NCBI RefSeq assembly: GCF_000744185.1
Contig: NZ_JQLL01000001.1
Location: 1,178,001-1,242,000, forward strand
Direction of reading: 5' to 3'
Length of the DNA: 64,000 bases
From: Carnobacterium funditum DSM 5970
Lineage (GTDB): Bacteria; Bacillota; Bacilli; Lactobacillales; Carnobacteriaceae
This document shows, piece after piece, positions 55,460-64,000 of this stretch (the stretch's first letter is position 1; each line of letters starts with the position of its first letter). The position numbers were made by a program, and so were the translations under genes. Under the pieces are notes generated by a model. The model did not search any database. It was not told where the DNA came from and was given only the letters and a program-made list of their open reading frames with translations.

Positions 55460-55666
55460 TGTGAAATCTCCTCCTGTGACAATTCCTATTACTTTCTATT
55501 TTACTTTATATTTCACTATTTTCATACCCATACACTGTCGAAACATACATTTACTCTTTACTCTTGTTTTTTATCCCTATTTTTTAAATTTTAAAAAAAA
55601 CTAGCACTATAAAACCATTTCTCTGGCTCTATATTACTAGTTTTTCATGAAACTTTATCATTCGTT
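55460..55666. other. Gap between the metal ABC operon and est
   Basis: About 200 AT-rich bases with no gene. It must hold the promoter of est-rnr-smpB, but I see no strong candidate and no clear terminator for the ABC operon. Confidence 0.4.
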
Positions 55667-56593
55667 TTATTTGTTTAAGCCTTCATGAATTTTTGTTAGA
55701 TTCCATTCCATCATATCGTAATAACTATCTCCATTTTCTCCTTCTCTTGCAATAGAGTCAGTAAAAACAGTTTCGTAAATAGGAATACCGGTTTCTTTTG
55801 ATACGCTTTGCATACTTCTTTTATCCACACTTGTTTCTACAAATAAAGAGGGAATATTGCTTTCTCTTACTGTATCAATGATTGTACTCATTTGTTCTGG
55901 TGTGCCTTGACTTTCTGTGTTAATTTCCCAAATATAATCACTTGTTACCCCGTAAGCTGCAGAGAAATACTTAAATGCTCCTTCACTAGTGACAAGTAAT
56001 TTTTGATCTTCAGGGATATCTTTAAATTCTTTTTTTGCTTGAGTATCTAATACGGTTAATTTTTCAATATAGGCTTCTGCATTTTTTTTGTATGTTGCTT
56101 TATTATCTGGGTCTTTTTCTTCTAAGACTTTACTAATATTTTTAACATACCTAATTCCATTGCTAATATCTAACCATGCATGAGGATTTTGTTCGGATTC
56201 TTTTCCTTTTGAAGTTAAGAACATAGGTTTAACACCTTCACTAGTAGAAAAATAATCTTGTCCTTCTACTTTTTTTGATGTTTCCATTAACTTAACAAAC
56301 CACCCGTTTCCACCCGTTTCAAGATTTAAACCATTATAAAATATCACATCTGCATCCGTTGACTTTTCAATATCTGCTGGCAAGACTTTATAATGATGTG
56401 GATCTGTCCCAACTGGAACGATACTGTGCAAATCAATCTTATCACCTGCTACATTTTTAATCATATCAGCCAAGATAGAATTCGTTGCCACAACTTGCAA
56501 TTTTTCGCTTTTTGCTACTTCTTTCTCATTGCTACAAGCAGATCCTAAGACAGCTAAAAATAGTAGTACCGTAATAATTTTCAACTTTTTCAT
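55667..56593 (-). CDS. Manganese-type ABC transporter binding lipoprotein (PsaA/MntA-like)
   Basis: A 308-residue cluster A-I lipoprotein. The lipobox is LGSAC (Cys about 20). The metal ligands are His in DPHHYKVLP (about 66-67), His in NPHAWLD (about 137-143), Glu in TSEGAFKYF (about 204) and Asp in VFTDSIA (about 279). His-His-Glu-Asp without a His-rich loop fits Mn (or Fe) binders such as PsaA/ScaA better than Zn ones. It is the last gene of a three-gene operon, overlapping the permease by 4 bases (ATGA). Confidence 0.9.
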   Translation of the reverse strand: MKKLKIITVLLFLAVLGSACSNEKEVAKSEKLQVVATNSILADMIKNVAGDKIDLHSIVPVGTDPHHYKVLPADIEKSTDADVIFYNGLNLETGGNGWFVKLMETSKKVEGQDYFSTSEGVKPMFLTSKGKESEQNPHAWLDISNGIRYVKNISKVLEEKDPDNKATYKKNAEAYIEKLTVLDTQAKKEFKDIPEDQKLLVTSEGAFKYFSAAYGVTSDYIWEINTESQGTPEQMSTIIDTVRESNIPSLFVETSVDKRSMQSVSKETGIPIYETVFTDSIAREGENGDSYYDMMEWNLTKIHEGLNK

Positions 56594-57435
56594 TTTAGGG
56601 CCTTCCTTCTCTTTATTAGTAGATTTTGTTTTGGCGAAAATAAAAAGGCAATGATAAAGAATACTGTTGTTGTTAATACTATTGCAGCACCAGAAGCCAA
56701 ATTATAAGAATAACTTAGGAATAAACCGACAACAGCACTAATTACTCCAATTGTAGAAGCAATAACAATCATAATGGAAAGTCTGTTTGATAATAGATAA
56801 GCTGTTGCTGCAGGTGTAATCAACATAGCTACTACTAAGATGGTTCCTACTGTTTGTAAAGCTGAAACAGCTACTAACGTAAGCAATAACATTAATGTGT
56901 GATGAATTAAATGGATTTTCAAACCATAAGCTTGCGACATTATTGGATCAAAAGAACTGATAAGAAGTTCCTTATAAAAAATAATCACGAATAAAATAAC
57001 TACAATTGCGATGATTACGGTAATAATCATATCGCTTTGTGTAATAGCTAGTACATTTCCAAATAAAATATGGTACAAGTCAGTTGAACTTTTTGCAAAA
57101 GAGATCGCTATAATACCCGCTGCAAAAAATGAACTGAATACAATCCCGATAGCTGTATCACTTTTTAATTTACTGTGTTGAGTAACCAAGCCAATAAGAA
57201 GAGCTGAAAATAGGCCAAAAACAGTTGCTCCAATAAAGTAATTTACTCCTACGATATAAGAAACGGCTACTCCTGGAAGAACAGCATGAGATATTGCATC
57301 TCCCATCAATGACATTCCTCTTAAAATGATGAAACAGCCAATGACTCCAGACACAATTCCGATAACGATAGATGTGAATAAAGCATTTTGCAAAAATTCG
57401 TATTTTGTTAATCCTTCTATAAAATTAGCAATCAT
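56590..57435 (-). CDS. Manganese-type ABC transporter permease
   Basis: A 281-residue ABC-3 family permease with eight or nine helices. Family motifs: GCFIILRGMSLMGDAISHAV LPG (about 33-54), SKLKSDTAIGIVFSSFFAAG, and SFDPIMSQAYGLKIHLIHHT (about 166-185). It overlaps both neighbours by 4 bases, so the three proteins are made in step. Metal assignment follows the binding protein. Confidence 0.9.
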   Translation of the reverse strand: MIANFIEGLTKYEFLQNALFTSIVIGIVSGVIGCFIILRGMSLMGDAISHAVLPGVAVSYIVGVNYFIGATVFGLFSALLIGLVTQHSKLKSDTAIGIVFSSFFAAGIIAISFAKSSTDLYHILFGNVLAITQSDMIITVIIAIVVILFVIIFYKELLISSFDPIMSQAYGLKIHLIHHTLMLLLTLVAVSALQTVGTILVVAMLITPAATAYLLSNRLSIMIVIASTIGVISAVVGLFLSYSYNLASGAAIVLTTTVFFIIAFLFSPKQNLLIKRRKALK

Positions 57436-58169
57436 TCGTCTTTAACTCCTTTAATCATTAAATCTCCCATAGAATCACCATATGCTGCTTTAATATTTTT
57501 AGTCGTGAATGATTCAGAAATGGGTCCGTAACTAATCAGTTTTTGATTTAGTATAATCAAATCATCAAAATAAGTTGTTACTTTACTTAAATCATGGTGG
57601 ACAACAACAATCGTTTTGCCTTCATCCCTCAATTTTTTCAATAAATCGATGATGACTTTTTCACTATTCATATCGATACCAACAAACGGTTCATCCAGAA
57701 AAATAATATCTGCTTCTTGAGCTAGCGCACGGGCGATAAAGACCCGTTGCAACTGTCCGCCTGAAAGTTCTCCTATTTGGCGATTTTTAAATTCTTCCAT
57801 TTTAACTTGCTTAAGACTATCAATTACTTTTTGTTTTTCTGTTTCTTTCGGACGATGAAAAAGTCCAAGTTTAGGAAATGTTCCTAGCAAAACTGTTTCC
57901 TCTACTTTTATTGGAAAAGTTAAGTCAATAGTATTTCTTTGTTCCACATAAGCTATATTTTTTCTCATACTGTCTAAAGGTTTGTTGTTAACTGTTGTCA
58001 CTCCTGATGTTTTTCTTACTAAATCCATCATTCCTTTTATCAACGTTGATTTACCTGCTCCATTTGGTCCAATGATCCCCGTTATAGCTTTGTCTCTGAT
58101 GGTGAGTGACACATCAGAAAGAGCTAGTTTATCTTGATAAGTAACCGTTAAGTTTTTTAAGTCAATCAT
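57432..58169 (-). CDS. Manganese-type ABC transporter ATPase
   Basis: A 245-residue ATPase of the metal-uptake group. Walker A is GPNGAGKSTLIKG (about 34-46), Q-loop YVEQRNTIDLTFPI (about 75-88), signature ELSGGQLQRVFIARAL (about 134-149), Walker B IIFLDEPFVGID (about 155-166) and switch VVHHDL. First gene of the operon, behind a good promoter with a DtxR-type operator. Confidence 0.92.
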   Translation of the reverse strand: MIDLKNLTVTYQDKLALSDVSLTIRDKAITGIIGPNGAGKSTLIKGMMDLVRKTSGVTTVNNKPLDSMRKNIAYVEQRNTIDLTFPIKVEETVLLGTFPKLGLFHRPKETEKQKVIDSLKQVKMEEFKNRQIGELSGGQLQRVFIARALAQEADIIFLDEPFVGIDMNSEKVIIDLLKKLRDEGKTIVVVHHDLSKVTTYFDDLIILNQKLISYGPISESFTTKNIKAAYGDSMGDLMIKGVKDE

Positions 58170-58223
58170 ATTGCAACGTCCTTTCTTTCTCTATTCAATT
58201 AATTATTTATACGCCCGGAATTA

Positions 58224-58240
58224 TTTAAGGCATACCTAAA
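58224..58240 (-). promoter_or_regulatory. DtxR/MntR-type operator
   Basis: TTTAGGTATGCCTTAAA (minus strand) is an imperfect palindrome resembling sites of DtxR-family Mn/Fe repressors such as MntR and ScaR. It lies 10 bases past the -10 box, over the start of transcription. Repression at high Mn is inferred. Confidence 0.5.
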
Positions 58241-58250
58241 CCTCGTTTGA

Positions 58251-58279
58251 AGTATAACTAAATAGAGCGATTTTAGCAA
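58251..58279 (-). promoter_or_regulatory. Promoter of the manganese ABC operon
   Basis: Minus-strand -35 TTGCTA (58274-58279), 17-base spacer, -10 TATACT (58251-58256). Confidence 0.65.
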
Positions 58280-58450
58280 CCTTTTTTGTTCAAATAATTG
58301 ATAAATTTCACTAAATAGTGATAAAATATAGGGAAATGAAATGAGCTATTATTTGTAAGCGAATACTTATTCTATTGGTACGAGTGAAAAAAGCTTCTAT
58401 ATTGATTCCTTAAAAATTTCTTTCATTTTATAGAAAAAAAGATAGAAAAA

Positions 58451-58497
58451 AAGAAAGTCCTAAAAACAGATTTTTTCAATCTACTTTTAGGACTTTT
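58451..58497. terminator. Terminator after secG
   Basis: AAAGTCCTAAAA and TTTTAGGACTTT form a 12-bp stem, with an inner AGATT/AATCT helix and flanking A- and T-runs. It lies 70 bases past the secG stop and separates secG from the metal operon. Confidence 0.85.
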
Positions 58498-58568
58498 TTA
58501 GTTTAACTCAAATTTATTTTTTATAAAAAAAGTTACCCATAATTTACTAGATAACTCCATACACTCGT

Positions 58569-58805
58569 TTAATTGGTCGACAAATAGGCTAATGCTAGCG
58601 CTATTACAAAAAAGGCAATTCCTAATACAACCGTCACACGCTGCAAAACAGCTTCGAAACCACGTGCCTTTTGTTTTCCAAATAATTGCTCAGCTCCACC
58701 AGTAAATGCACTAGCTGCATTATTTGTTTTAGTTGGCTGCATCACAACCACAATAATAAGTAAAACTGATACAATAAGTTCAGCAATTAAAAATGTGTCA
58801 TACAC
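58569..58805 (-). CDS. secG: Preprotein translocase subunit SecG
   Basis: A 78-residue membrane protein of the SecYEG channel. It has two helices (about 4-23 and 53-75) joined by a cytoplasmic loop with the family motif NAASAFTGGAEQLFGKQKAR and FEAVLQRVTV. GGAGGGCATTAA precedes the ATG. It has its own terminator, so it is no longer in one operon with est-rnr-smpB. Confidence 0.93.
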   Translation of the reverse strand: MYDTFLIAELIVSVLLIIVVVMQPTKTNNAASAFTGGAEQLFGKQKARGFEAVLQRVTVVLGIAFFVIALALAYLSTN

Positions 58806-58910
58806 GTTTAATGCCCTCCTGTCTAACGTTTCTCTTGCAACTTACTTTACCATAATGGACACTAAATTACCAGAAGAGTTTCGGCTTATTTCCTATCCGA
58901 AATTGAATCA

Positions 58911-60152
58911 TCAGCTTTCTAAATCATGAACGAATAATCCACTCAAAAGTTTAGGTTCAAACCAAGTTGATTTAGGTGGCATAACTTCTCTGCTATCTGC
59001 CACATTCAGCAAATCTTCCATACTCGTCGGGTACATTGAAAAAGCCACACTAAACTTCTCGCTATCTACTTTTCTAGCTAATTCTTGCATACCACGTATG
59101 CCTCCGATAAAATCAATCCGATCGTCTGTCCGAATATCCTCAATACCAAAAATGGGTGTCAAAATTTGGTCTTGCAAAATAGAGACATCCAAGCCTTTAA
59201 CAGGATCCTTAGATTGAACAGTAGTTTTAGCTTTTAATTCATACCATTCTTTATTTAAATACATTCCCATCGTTTTAGGCTCTTTCGGTTGAAAGGGTAT
59301 CGTTCCTTTTTTTTGTATCTCGAACGCTTCTGACAACTTTTTAAAGTAATCTGATACAATTGGAACATTTACTACACGATTGTAATCCATAATGGCTAAT
59401 TGTTTTTCAGGAAATAAAACGGATAAAAAGAAGTTGAATTCTATTTCAGGAGTGGCATCAGGAAATTGTTCTCGTCGTTTTAATGCTACTTTTACCGCTG
59501 ATTCTGCCCGGTGATGTCCATCTGCAATATATAAAGAATCTACTTGTTGGGAAAACAAATTTGTCAGCTCTTCAATAGTTTTTTTCTTTTTTATTGCCCA
59601 TACACGATGAGTTACTTCATGAAACCCAATAAAATCATATAAAGGATGATTGTTGGTTATCCAGTTTTGAATGATGTCATTAATGGATTGATTATCACGA
59701 TACGTTAAAAAAATAGGACTCGTATTCGCATCTGCCGTATCAATATGGTTAATACGATCTAACTCTTTTTCAGCGCGTGTAAATTCATGTTTTTTTATTT
59801 TTCCATTTAAATAATCTTCTACTGATGTACAAACAACCAATCCCGTTTGCACGCGATTATTCATAATTAACTGATAAACATAAAAATGTTCTGTCAAATC
59901 TTTTATTAGCCATTGTTTTTCAATAAATTTTTTTAAATTATCCGCAGCTTTTTGGTAGACTACTTTTTCATATGGCTGCTGTTCTTTTGCCAAGTCTATT
60001 TCGGATTTATCAATATGCAAAAAAGACTTCGCATTCTGATTTCCTATCTCTCGAGCCTCTGTTGAACTCAACACATCATAAGGGAGTGAAACTACTTCTT
60101 TTACAAGTGCATCGTGAGGACGAATTGCTTTAAAAGGCCTTATTTGTACCAT
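58911..60152 (-). CDS. DUF1015 family protein
   Basis: A 413-residue DUF1015 protein. It starts VQIRPFKAIRPHDALVKEVV and SLPYDVLSSTEAREIGN, with the central LYIADGHHRAESAVK (about 209-223, a possible metal or phosphate site) and MDYNRVV. In many bacteria this gene accompanies serC and serA, and a role tied to serine metabolism is suspected but unproven. Here it follows serC and a broken serA. AAGGAAGATTCCT lies before the ATG. Confidence 0.85.
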   Translation of the reverse strand: MVQIRPFKAIRPHDALVKEVVSLPYDVLSSTEAREIGNQNAKSFLHIDKSEIDLAKEQQPYEKVVYQKAADNLKKFIEKQWLIKDLTEHFYVYQLIMNNRVQTGLVVCTSVEDYLNGKIKKHEFTRAEKELDRINHIDTADANTSPIFLTYRDNQSINDIIQNWITNNHPLYDFIGFHEVTHRVWAIKKKKTIEELTNLFSQQVDSLYIADGHHRAESAVKVALKRREQFPDATPEIEFNFFLSVLFPEKQLAIMDYNRVVNVPIVSDYFKKLSEAFEIQKKGTIPFQPKEPKTMGMYLNKEWYELKAKTTVQSKDPVKGLDVSILQDQILTPIFGIEDIRTDDRIDFIGGIRGMQELARKVDSEKFSVAFSMYPTSMEDLLNVADSREVMPPKSTWFEPKLLSGLFVHDLES

Positions 60153-60164
60153 AGGAATCTTCCT

Positions 60165-60975
60165 TTACTGTTTGTGTTTATGTCTGATTAACCGGACCGT
60201 AAGGATACCATCAACATTTTTGATATCTTGACTATTTTTTCCTGCTTGTTCTCGTGATAAGTCTTTATTATCAATTAACGTATAGGCCTATGCTCCTCGT
60301 ATACGATTAATAATATTGCTGATATTATCCTCCAAACTAATAGACATCTGACCAACCCTATTGGTCACATTGCGATTCACAATGGCTAGCTGACTTATTA
60401 TTTACACGTTCTCCTCTAGAAAAATTTAATAATACACAACCTTTTTTAATTTTACCTAACTGCTCTGCATCAAATAATTTTTTAGTTTCTTTCAGTAAAG
60501 GAGCATGAACAGTGATGTAATCGGATATTTCCAACACTTCTTCCAATGAATGGACGCGTTTGACTCGTCTTGAAATTGTCCAAGCCATTTCTACGAAAAT
60601 AAATGAATCTTAATCATCGCTCTAATTGAATGAGCTTAGAGCACTCACCCAAATAGCCCCTTCAATGATTGATTGATAAGCTAAAATAGATAAGTCAACA
60701 TGAGTTCTTTAACCGTATTAGCATTTAGCAACTGGCGTGTTAAAAACAACAACACCTTGTCCAGGATAAGCCTCTACAGGAATATTATTCGTATCCGCTC
60801 CAGCTCTAGCTCTAGCAATTGCTTTTAATTTCTTTAAAAAAGTCTTTGCATGTAAATTTTCACTTCTTAATAAGATTGCATCTCGTTCTTCAGCTTAATT
60901 TAATTGATATTTTTCTAATCCAAACTTATCGATTTCCTCAGTTGCGATAGCGTTATACGTTTTTATATCTATCCT
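60165..60975 (-). pseudogene. serA: Degenerate phosphoglycerate dehydrogenase (serA)
   Basis: Between serC and the DUF1015 gene the minus strand spells SerA pieces in shifting frames: IKTYNAIATEEIDKFGLEKY, stop, AEERDAILLRSENLHAKTF, NNIPVEAYPGQGVVVFNTPV, then AWTISRRVKRVHSLEEVLEI, SDYITVHAPLLKETKKLF, and KGCVLLNFSRGERV, and an ACT-like end VNRNVTNRVGQMSISLEDNI ... LRHK-type tail. Large central parts (the GxGxxG region) are missing and several stops occur, so it is clearly dead. Loss of SerA would block the first step of serine synthesis from 3-phosphoglycerate. Confidence 0.85.
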
Positions 60976-60979
60976 ATGG

Positions 60980-62059
60980 TCATCCTTTTGTTATCTTTTT
61001 TTCAAATTGTTGCATAAATAAAATGAGTGCTTGAACCCCTTCCAATGGAAAAGCGTTGTACAAGCTAGCACGCATCCCACCAACTGAACGATGACCTTTC
61101 AAGTTTACAAATCCTGCTAATTCTGCTTCTTTAATAAATTGTTTATCTAGCTCATCATTATCTGTAACAAATGGGATATTTGTCAATGAACGCGAAGATT
61201 TTTCTACTGGCGCACGAAAAAGAGCAGATTCATCAATTGCTTTATAAAGTAACGTTGATTTTTCTCGGTTTATTTTTTCTATCGCTGCCACTCCACCTAA
61301 ATCTTTTAGCCATTCTAGCACTAATTTTGCTGTATAAATACTAAATGTTGGAGGCGTATTATAAATTGAGTTGTTATCTGCTTGAGTCTTGTAATCTAGC
61401 ATAGCTGATAGTGACTTATTTAACCCAATTAGATCTTCACGGATAATGACAATAGTTAAACCTGATGGTCCGATGTTTTTTTGAGCACCTGCATAAATTA
61501 ATCCGAAATCTGATACATCATAATAACTAGAAAGAATGTTTGATGACATATCGGCTATTAATGGAACAGATCCTGTCTCAGGTAATTTAAAAAAGGCCGT
61601 TCCTTCTACCGTATTATTTGTCGTTATATGAACATAATCATTATCTTGCGCAACCATTGGAACTTCTGGTACGGCATTAAAACTTTTATCTTCTGAACTA
61701 GCGATCACTTCGACTTCTAATGAAGCTATTTTTTCAGCTTCTAAAATAGCTCTTTTTGACCAAAGGCCCGTATTAATATACGCTACTTTATGTTTAGCTA
61801 AATTTAATGGAATCATACTAAATTGAAGACTGGCACCACCTTGTAAAAAAAGAACTTCGTAATTTGAAGGGATCTCCATCAACTCTCGTAACAGCGATTC
61901 AGCATCATCTATGATTTTTTGAAATAAGGACGATCTGTGACTCAATTCCATTACTGACATACCACTTCCCTGATAGGAAAGAAATTCTTTTTGTATTTTT
62001 TTTAACACCGATTCTGGCATAGTGGCTGGCCCAGCCGAAAAATTATATATTTTTTTCAT
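60980..62059 (-). CDS. serC: Phosphoserine aminotransferase
   Basis: A 359-residue class V PLP aminotransferase converting phosphohydroxypyruvate to phosphoserine. It begins [24 protein letters not shown] and [11 protein letters not shown] (about 70-80) bind cofactor, and the PLP lysine is in [17 protein letters not shown] (about 189-205). [17 protein letters not shown] closes the active site. AGGAGGAG lies 8 bases before the ATG. The open frame is intact although serA downstream is destroyed, so it may now act only in another role such as pyridoxal synthesis. Confidence 0.94.
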   Translation of the reverse strand: MKKIYNFSAGPATMPESVLKKIQKEFLSYQGSGMSVMELSHRSSLFQKIIDDAESLLRELMEIPSNYEVLFLQGGASLQFSMIPLNLAKHKVAYINTGLWSKRAILEAEKIASLEVEVIASSEDKSFNAVPEVPMVAQDNDYVHITTNNTVEGTAFFKLPETGSVPLIADMSSNILSSYYDVSDFGLIYAGAQKNIGPSGLTIVIIREDLIGLNKSLSAMLDYKTQADNNSIYNTPPTFSIYTAKLVLEWLKDLGGVAAIEKINREKSTLLYKAIDESALFRAPVEKSSRSLTNIPFVTDNDELDKQFIKEAELAGFVNLKGHRSVGGMRASLYNAFPLEGVQALILFMQQFEKKITKG

Positions 62060-62092
62060 TCAAACTCCTCCTAATTAAACAATTTTAATTCT

Positions 62093-62128
62093 TTTAGTTT
62101 TTTAGTTTTTTAGTTTTTTAGTTTTTAT
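62093..62128 (-). repeat. Short tandem repeat in the serC leader
   Basis: About four copies of the 8-mer AGTTTTTT (+ strand), 35-70 bases upstream of the serC start. The number of copies could vary by slippage and alter promoter spacing or leader structure. No other gene lies in 62060-62376, only this tract and the terminator at 62276. Confidence 0.7.
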
Positions 62129-62275
62129 AGTAACCACTCACTACTATTATTATGAAGGAAGATTGGTCCTACGTCAAATAACGTTAAAATAATAATGATA
62201 GAAAGTAAAAATAACGTTCGTATTTTTTACTCGCCAACGTTATTTTTTCCAACCGGAAAACTTTATATTCCTTTA

Positions 62276-62316
62276 TAAAAAAAATTCCATAATCCCATAT
62301 AGGGTGAGGAATTTTT
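62276..62316 (-). terminator. Terminator after the PTS IIB gene
   Basis: AAAAAAATTCC and GGAATTTTTTT pair, with an inner CCC/GGG stem. It lies 60 bases past the IIB stop on the minus strand. Confidence 0.75.
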
Positions 62317-62376
62317 TTCGTATCTCAACATTTTATTTTAGTGCCTATTTTCAAAAGTTATTTAAAATCATTTTAT

Positions 62377-62874
62377 TTATAACATATTTTCTTTTTTTAA
62401 AAGCTCTATCATATGAGTTTTGCTATCTGATGCGACTTTACGAATTTCTAGTTCAATTCCCTGTTCATTTAAATAATTGAAATCCTCAACATCTTGTGCA
62501 TTTACAGCAACAGCATTCGTAATCATTCTTTTTCCAGCAGAAAAACTCATTCCTCCAATGTTAACAGAATTAAATTTAACTCCACCTTCTACCACTCTTT
62601 TTACATCATGTGGGTTTGTAAACAATAACATCGCTTTAAAAATATCAAATTGCGGATTTTGATAAATAGCAATCATTTTATCTATTGTAATAACGTTAGC
62701 TGTTCCATCAGAAGGTGCTGCATGTTTCAACAGTGTTTTTCTTAGTGTATCTTTTGCAACCTCATCGCTTACAACTAATATACGATTTATTTTCAGTGTT
62801 TTGGTCCAAACTGTTGCTACTTGACCATGAATCAAGCGGTCGTCAATTCGTACCAAACGAATATCCATTACCAT
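62377..62874 (-). CDS. Mannose/fructose/sorbose-family PTS component IIB
   Basis: A 165-residue IIB protein that passes phosphate from IIA to incoming sugar. It begins MVMDIRLVRIDDRLIHGQVA; the phospho-accepting His is in DRLIHGQV (about 15). DGTANVITIDKM, LLFTNPHDVKRVVEGGVKFN and NIGGMSFSAGKRMITNAVAV are typical of the Man family. I chose ATG 62874, preceded by AAGGA. The usual IIC, IID and IIA genes do not follow; a terminator does. A LevR-type activator lies upstream. Confidence 0.88.
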   Translation of the reverse strand: MVMDIRLVRIDDRLIHGQVATVWTKTLKINRILVVSDEVAKDTLRKTLLKHAAPSDGTANVITIDKMIAIYQNPQFDIFKAMLLFTNPHDVKRVVEGGVKFNSVNIGGMSFSAGKRMITNAVAVNAQDVEDFNYLNEQGIELEIRKVASDSKTHMIELLKKENML

Positions 62875-62911
62875 AATCAATCATCCTTATCTTTAGCCCA
62901 TTCTATTGCTA

Positions 62912-62940
62912 ATAACAGGAACTTCTTCTTCCTTTGTCAA
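62912..62940 (-). promoter_or_regulatory. Promoter of the PTS IIB gene
   Basis: Minus-strand -35 TTGACA (62935-62940), 17-base spacer, -10 TGTTAT (62912-62917). This is a vegetative promoter; I see no -24/-12 (GG-N10-GC) site, although the upstream regulator resembles sigma-54 activators. Confidence 0.55.
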
Positions 62941-63016
62941 TCGCTTCGTGGCTATGTAAAACAAACTTTTCTAAACGAATATAACCGTCGAAAGAGTTTG
63001 CTTTTTCCGAATATTT

Positions 63017-64000
63017 TTATCCTTCTGTTTGTGTATCAAAAATTTTTAAGATATAGACTATTTCCGAATCAGGAATGACCAGATTTAATTTCATTTTCAC
63101 CAAGGCATTCGCTTTAGATACTGCATCAAAATAAGGATTATTTTCTTGGTCCTCTTCTTTTTCTGAAGATAGAGCATCGTTTAAAAGTACCCGTTCAAGT
63201 ACACCAGCTATGTGCATAATTAATCCGATTTTCAAACTATTACTAAAGGTTTGCTTCATATCTGTTTCTATTATTTGACTGTATTCCCAAAGAATTGTAA
63301 TTAGTTTTTGAGGGTTCAAAAACGTAAAATACATGCCTAAATATTCTTCACATAATTCTTTTGTGTCAATCGATTCAATTAAATCGGATTCTGAATTTTG
63401 ACTATCCAGCACTACTTGCTTAATTCGCTCTTTACCAAAAGATTGAAACAATTCTTCAAGTGTCAAATGGGGTACTTGAATCGTAGGCTTACTTACACCA
63501 GCAGTAGCTAAAATTTGATAATTTTCTGCTATTTTTTTAACTGTTGAGTTCATATCTAATAAAGAAATAGACATAACTTCAATCTCTTCATCTATAAAAC
63601 TGGCTAATAATTCTTCAACACGTTGTTTGATTATAACGGCAGTTCCTTCTCCAGTTGAACAAATAGTAATAATCGCTTTTGGTTGATAAACTTTTTTATT
63701 CAATTCTTCCAGTTTAGAAGGATGTGGGTAATCTAAAAAATTACTATATCCTCTAAAATTTTTCAACGTATCATGAATTTCATCTAATGAGCTATCCATC
63801 AAAGAAATCTTTCTAGCTGCTTCTAATACAACAGGTGTCGTCACCATATCAATGGTCTTGATGGGAATATCCATTTCCCGCATTAACTTATTGCCAAAAG
63901 TAGTTAATGACCCCATATCCACTAGTAATAGAACCCCATTGCCTTCATTTACTCGTTGAACAGCATCTTGAATCACGTCATAGACGCGGTGGGGACTCAT
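63017..64000 (-). CDS. LevR/ManR-type PTS regulator, C-terminal part (cut by the window edge)
   Basis: The 327 visible residues are the C-terminal portion of a LevR-like transcription activator; the frame runs off the window at 64000. An EIIA-Man-like stretch opens it (VLLLVDMGSLTTFGNKLMRE, about 23-42). An EIIB-like segment with ICSTGEGTA (about 112-120) follows, and then a PTS regulation domain with a conserved His in LKIGLIMHIAGVLERVL (about 258-274). The sigma-54-interacting AAA+ domain would lie outside. It probably controls a mannose-class PTS, consistent with the IIB gene downstream. Confidence 0.85.
   Translation of the reverse strand: MSPHRVYDVIQDAVQRVNEGNGVLLLVDMGSLTTFGNKLMREMDIPIKTIDMVTTPVVLEAARKISLMDSSLDEIHDTLKNFRGYSNFLDYPHPSKLEELNKKVYQPKAIITICSTGEGTAVIIKQRVEELLASFIDEEIEVMSISLLDMNSTVKKIAENYQILATAGVSKPTIQVPHLTLEELFQSFGKERIKQVVLDSQNSESDLIESIDTKELCEEYLGMYFTFLNPQKLITILWEYSQIIETDMKQTFSNSLKIGLIMHIAGVLERVLLNDALSSEKEEDQENNPYFDAVSKANALVKMKLNLVIPDSEIVYILKIFDTQTEG

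Overview
The window comes from a low-GC Gram-positive bacterium of the Lactobacillales. The best guess is Carnobacteriaceae, probably Carnobacterium. Supporting signs are the sufCDSUB gene order, class III fructose-1,6-bisphosphatase, a DUF2969 protein, the est-rnr-smpB block, a Met T-box in front of metNIQ, and a tmRNA whose tag ends DKNNNNSYALAA. No database search was possible. All names rest on motifs, length, synteny and recall of the families.

Layout. 0-6.9 kb: toxin-antitoxin remnants, a flotillin with its NfeD-like partner, small membrane proteins, an orphan OppB/OppC-type permease pair, and a gene-poor stretch of terminator hairpins and relics. 6.9-16 kb: RelP-type alarmone synthetase, a frameshifted DUF2798 gene, a P1B-4 metal ATPase facing a truncated ArsR gene across a CzrA-like operator, photolyase, two decayed serine recombinases and a MATE exporter. 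This part carries five copies of a palindromic repeat. 16-20.6 kb: dus, then a three-gene cassette ending in a DUF262/DUF1524 protein, the best candidate here for an undescribed (probably defence) system. 20.7-31.9 kb: sufCDSUB, a C26 peptidase, metNIQ under a T-box, gcvH with a Spx/ArsC-like gene, and rodA. 32-39 kb: YihY, DUF2969, deoC and a DeoR-type regulator, ald, ywbE, an acyltransferase and a nitroreductase. 39-47.4 kb: an SOS box before a frameshifted gene, a PucR-type regulator, Sir2, a class B sortase divergent from a fasciclin surface protein, ssrA, an MFS gene with one internal stop, and an allD-like remnant. 47.4-58.8 kb: HAD and histidine phosphatases, fbp, gpx, smpB-rnr-est, a Mn-type ABC transporter with a DtxR-like operator, and secG. 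58.9-64 kb: DUF1015, a degenerate serA, intact serC, a mannose-type PTS IIB and the C-terminal part of a LevR-type activator that runs off the window.

Themes. Housekeeping operons are intact, but the window holds an unusual number of broken genes: serA, allD, MFS, DUF2798, ArsR, two recombinases and several small ORFs. Many differ from an intact frame by one base or one stop codon. That fits recent gene decay or, for single-base cases, sequencing error. Three families of dispersed hairpin repeats sit at gene 3' ends. Most genes lie on the minus strand.
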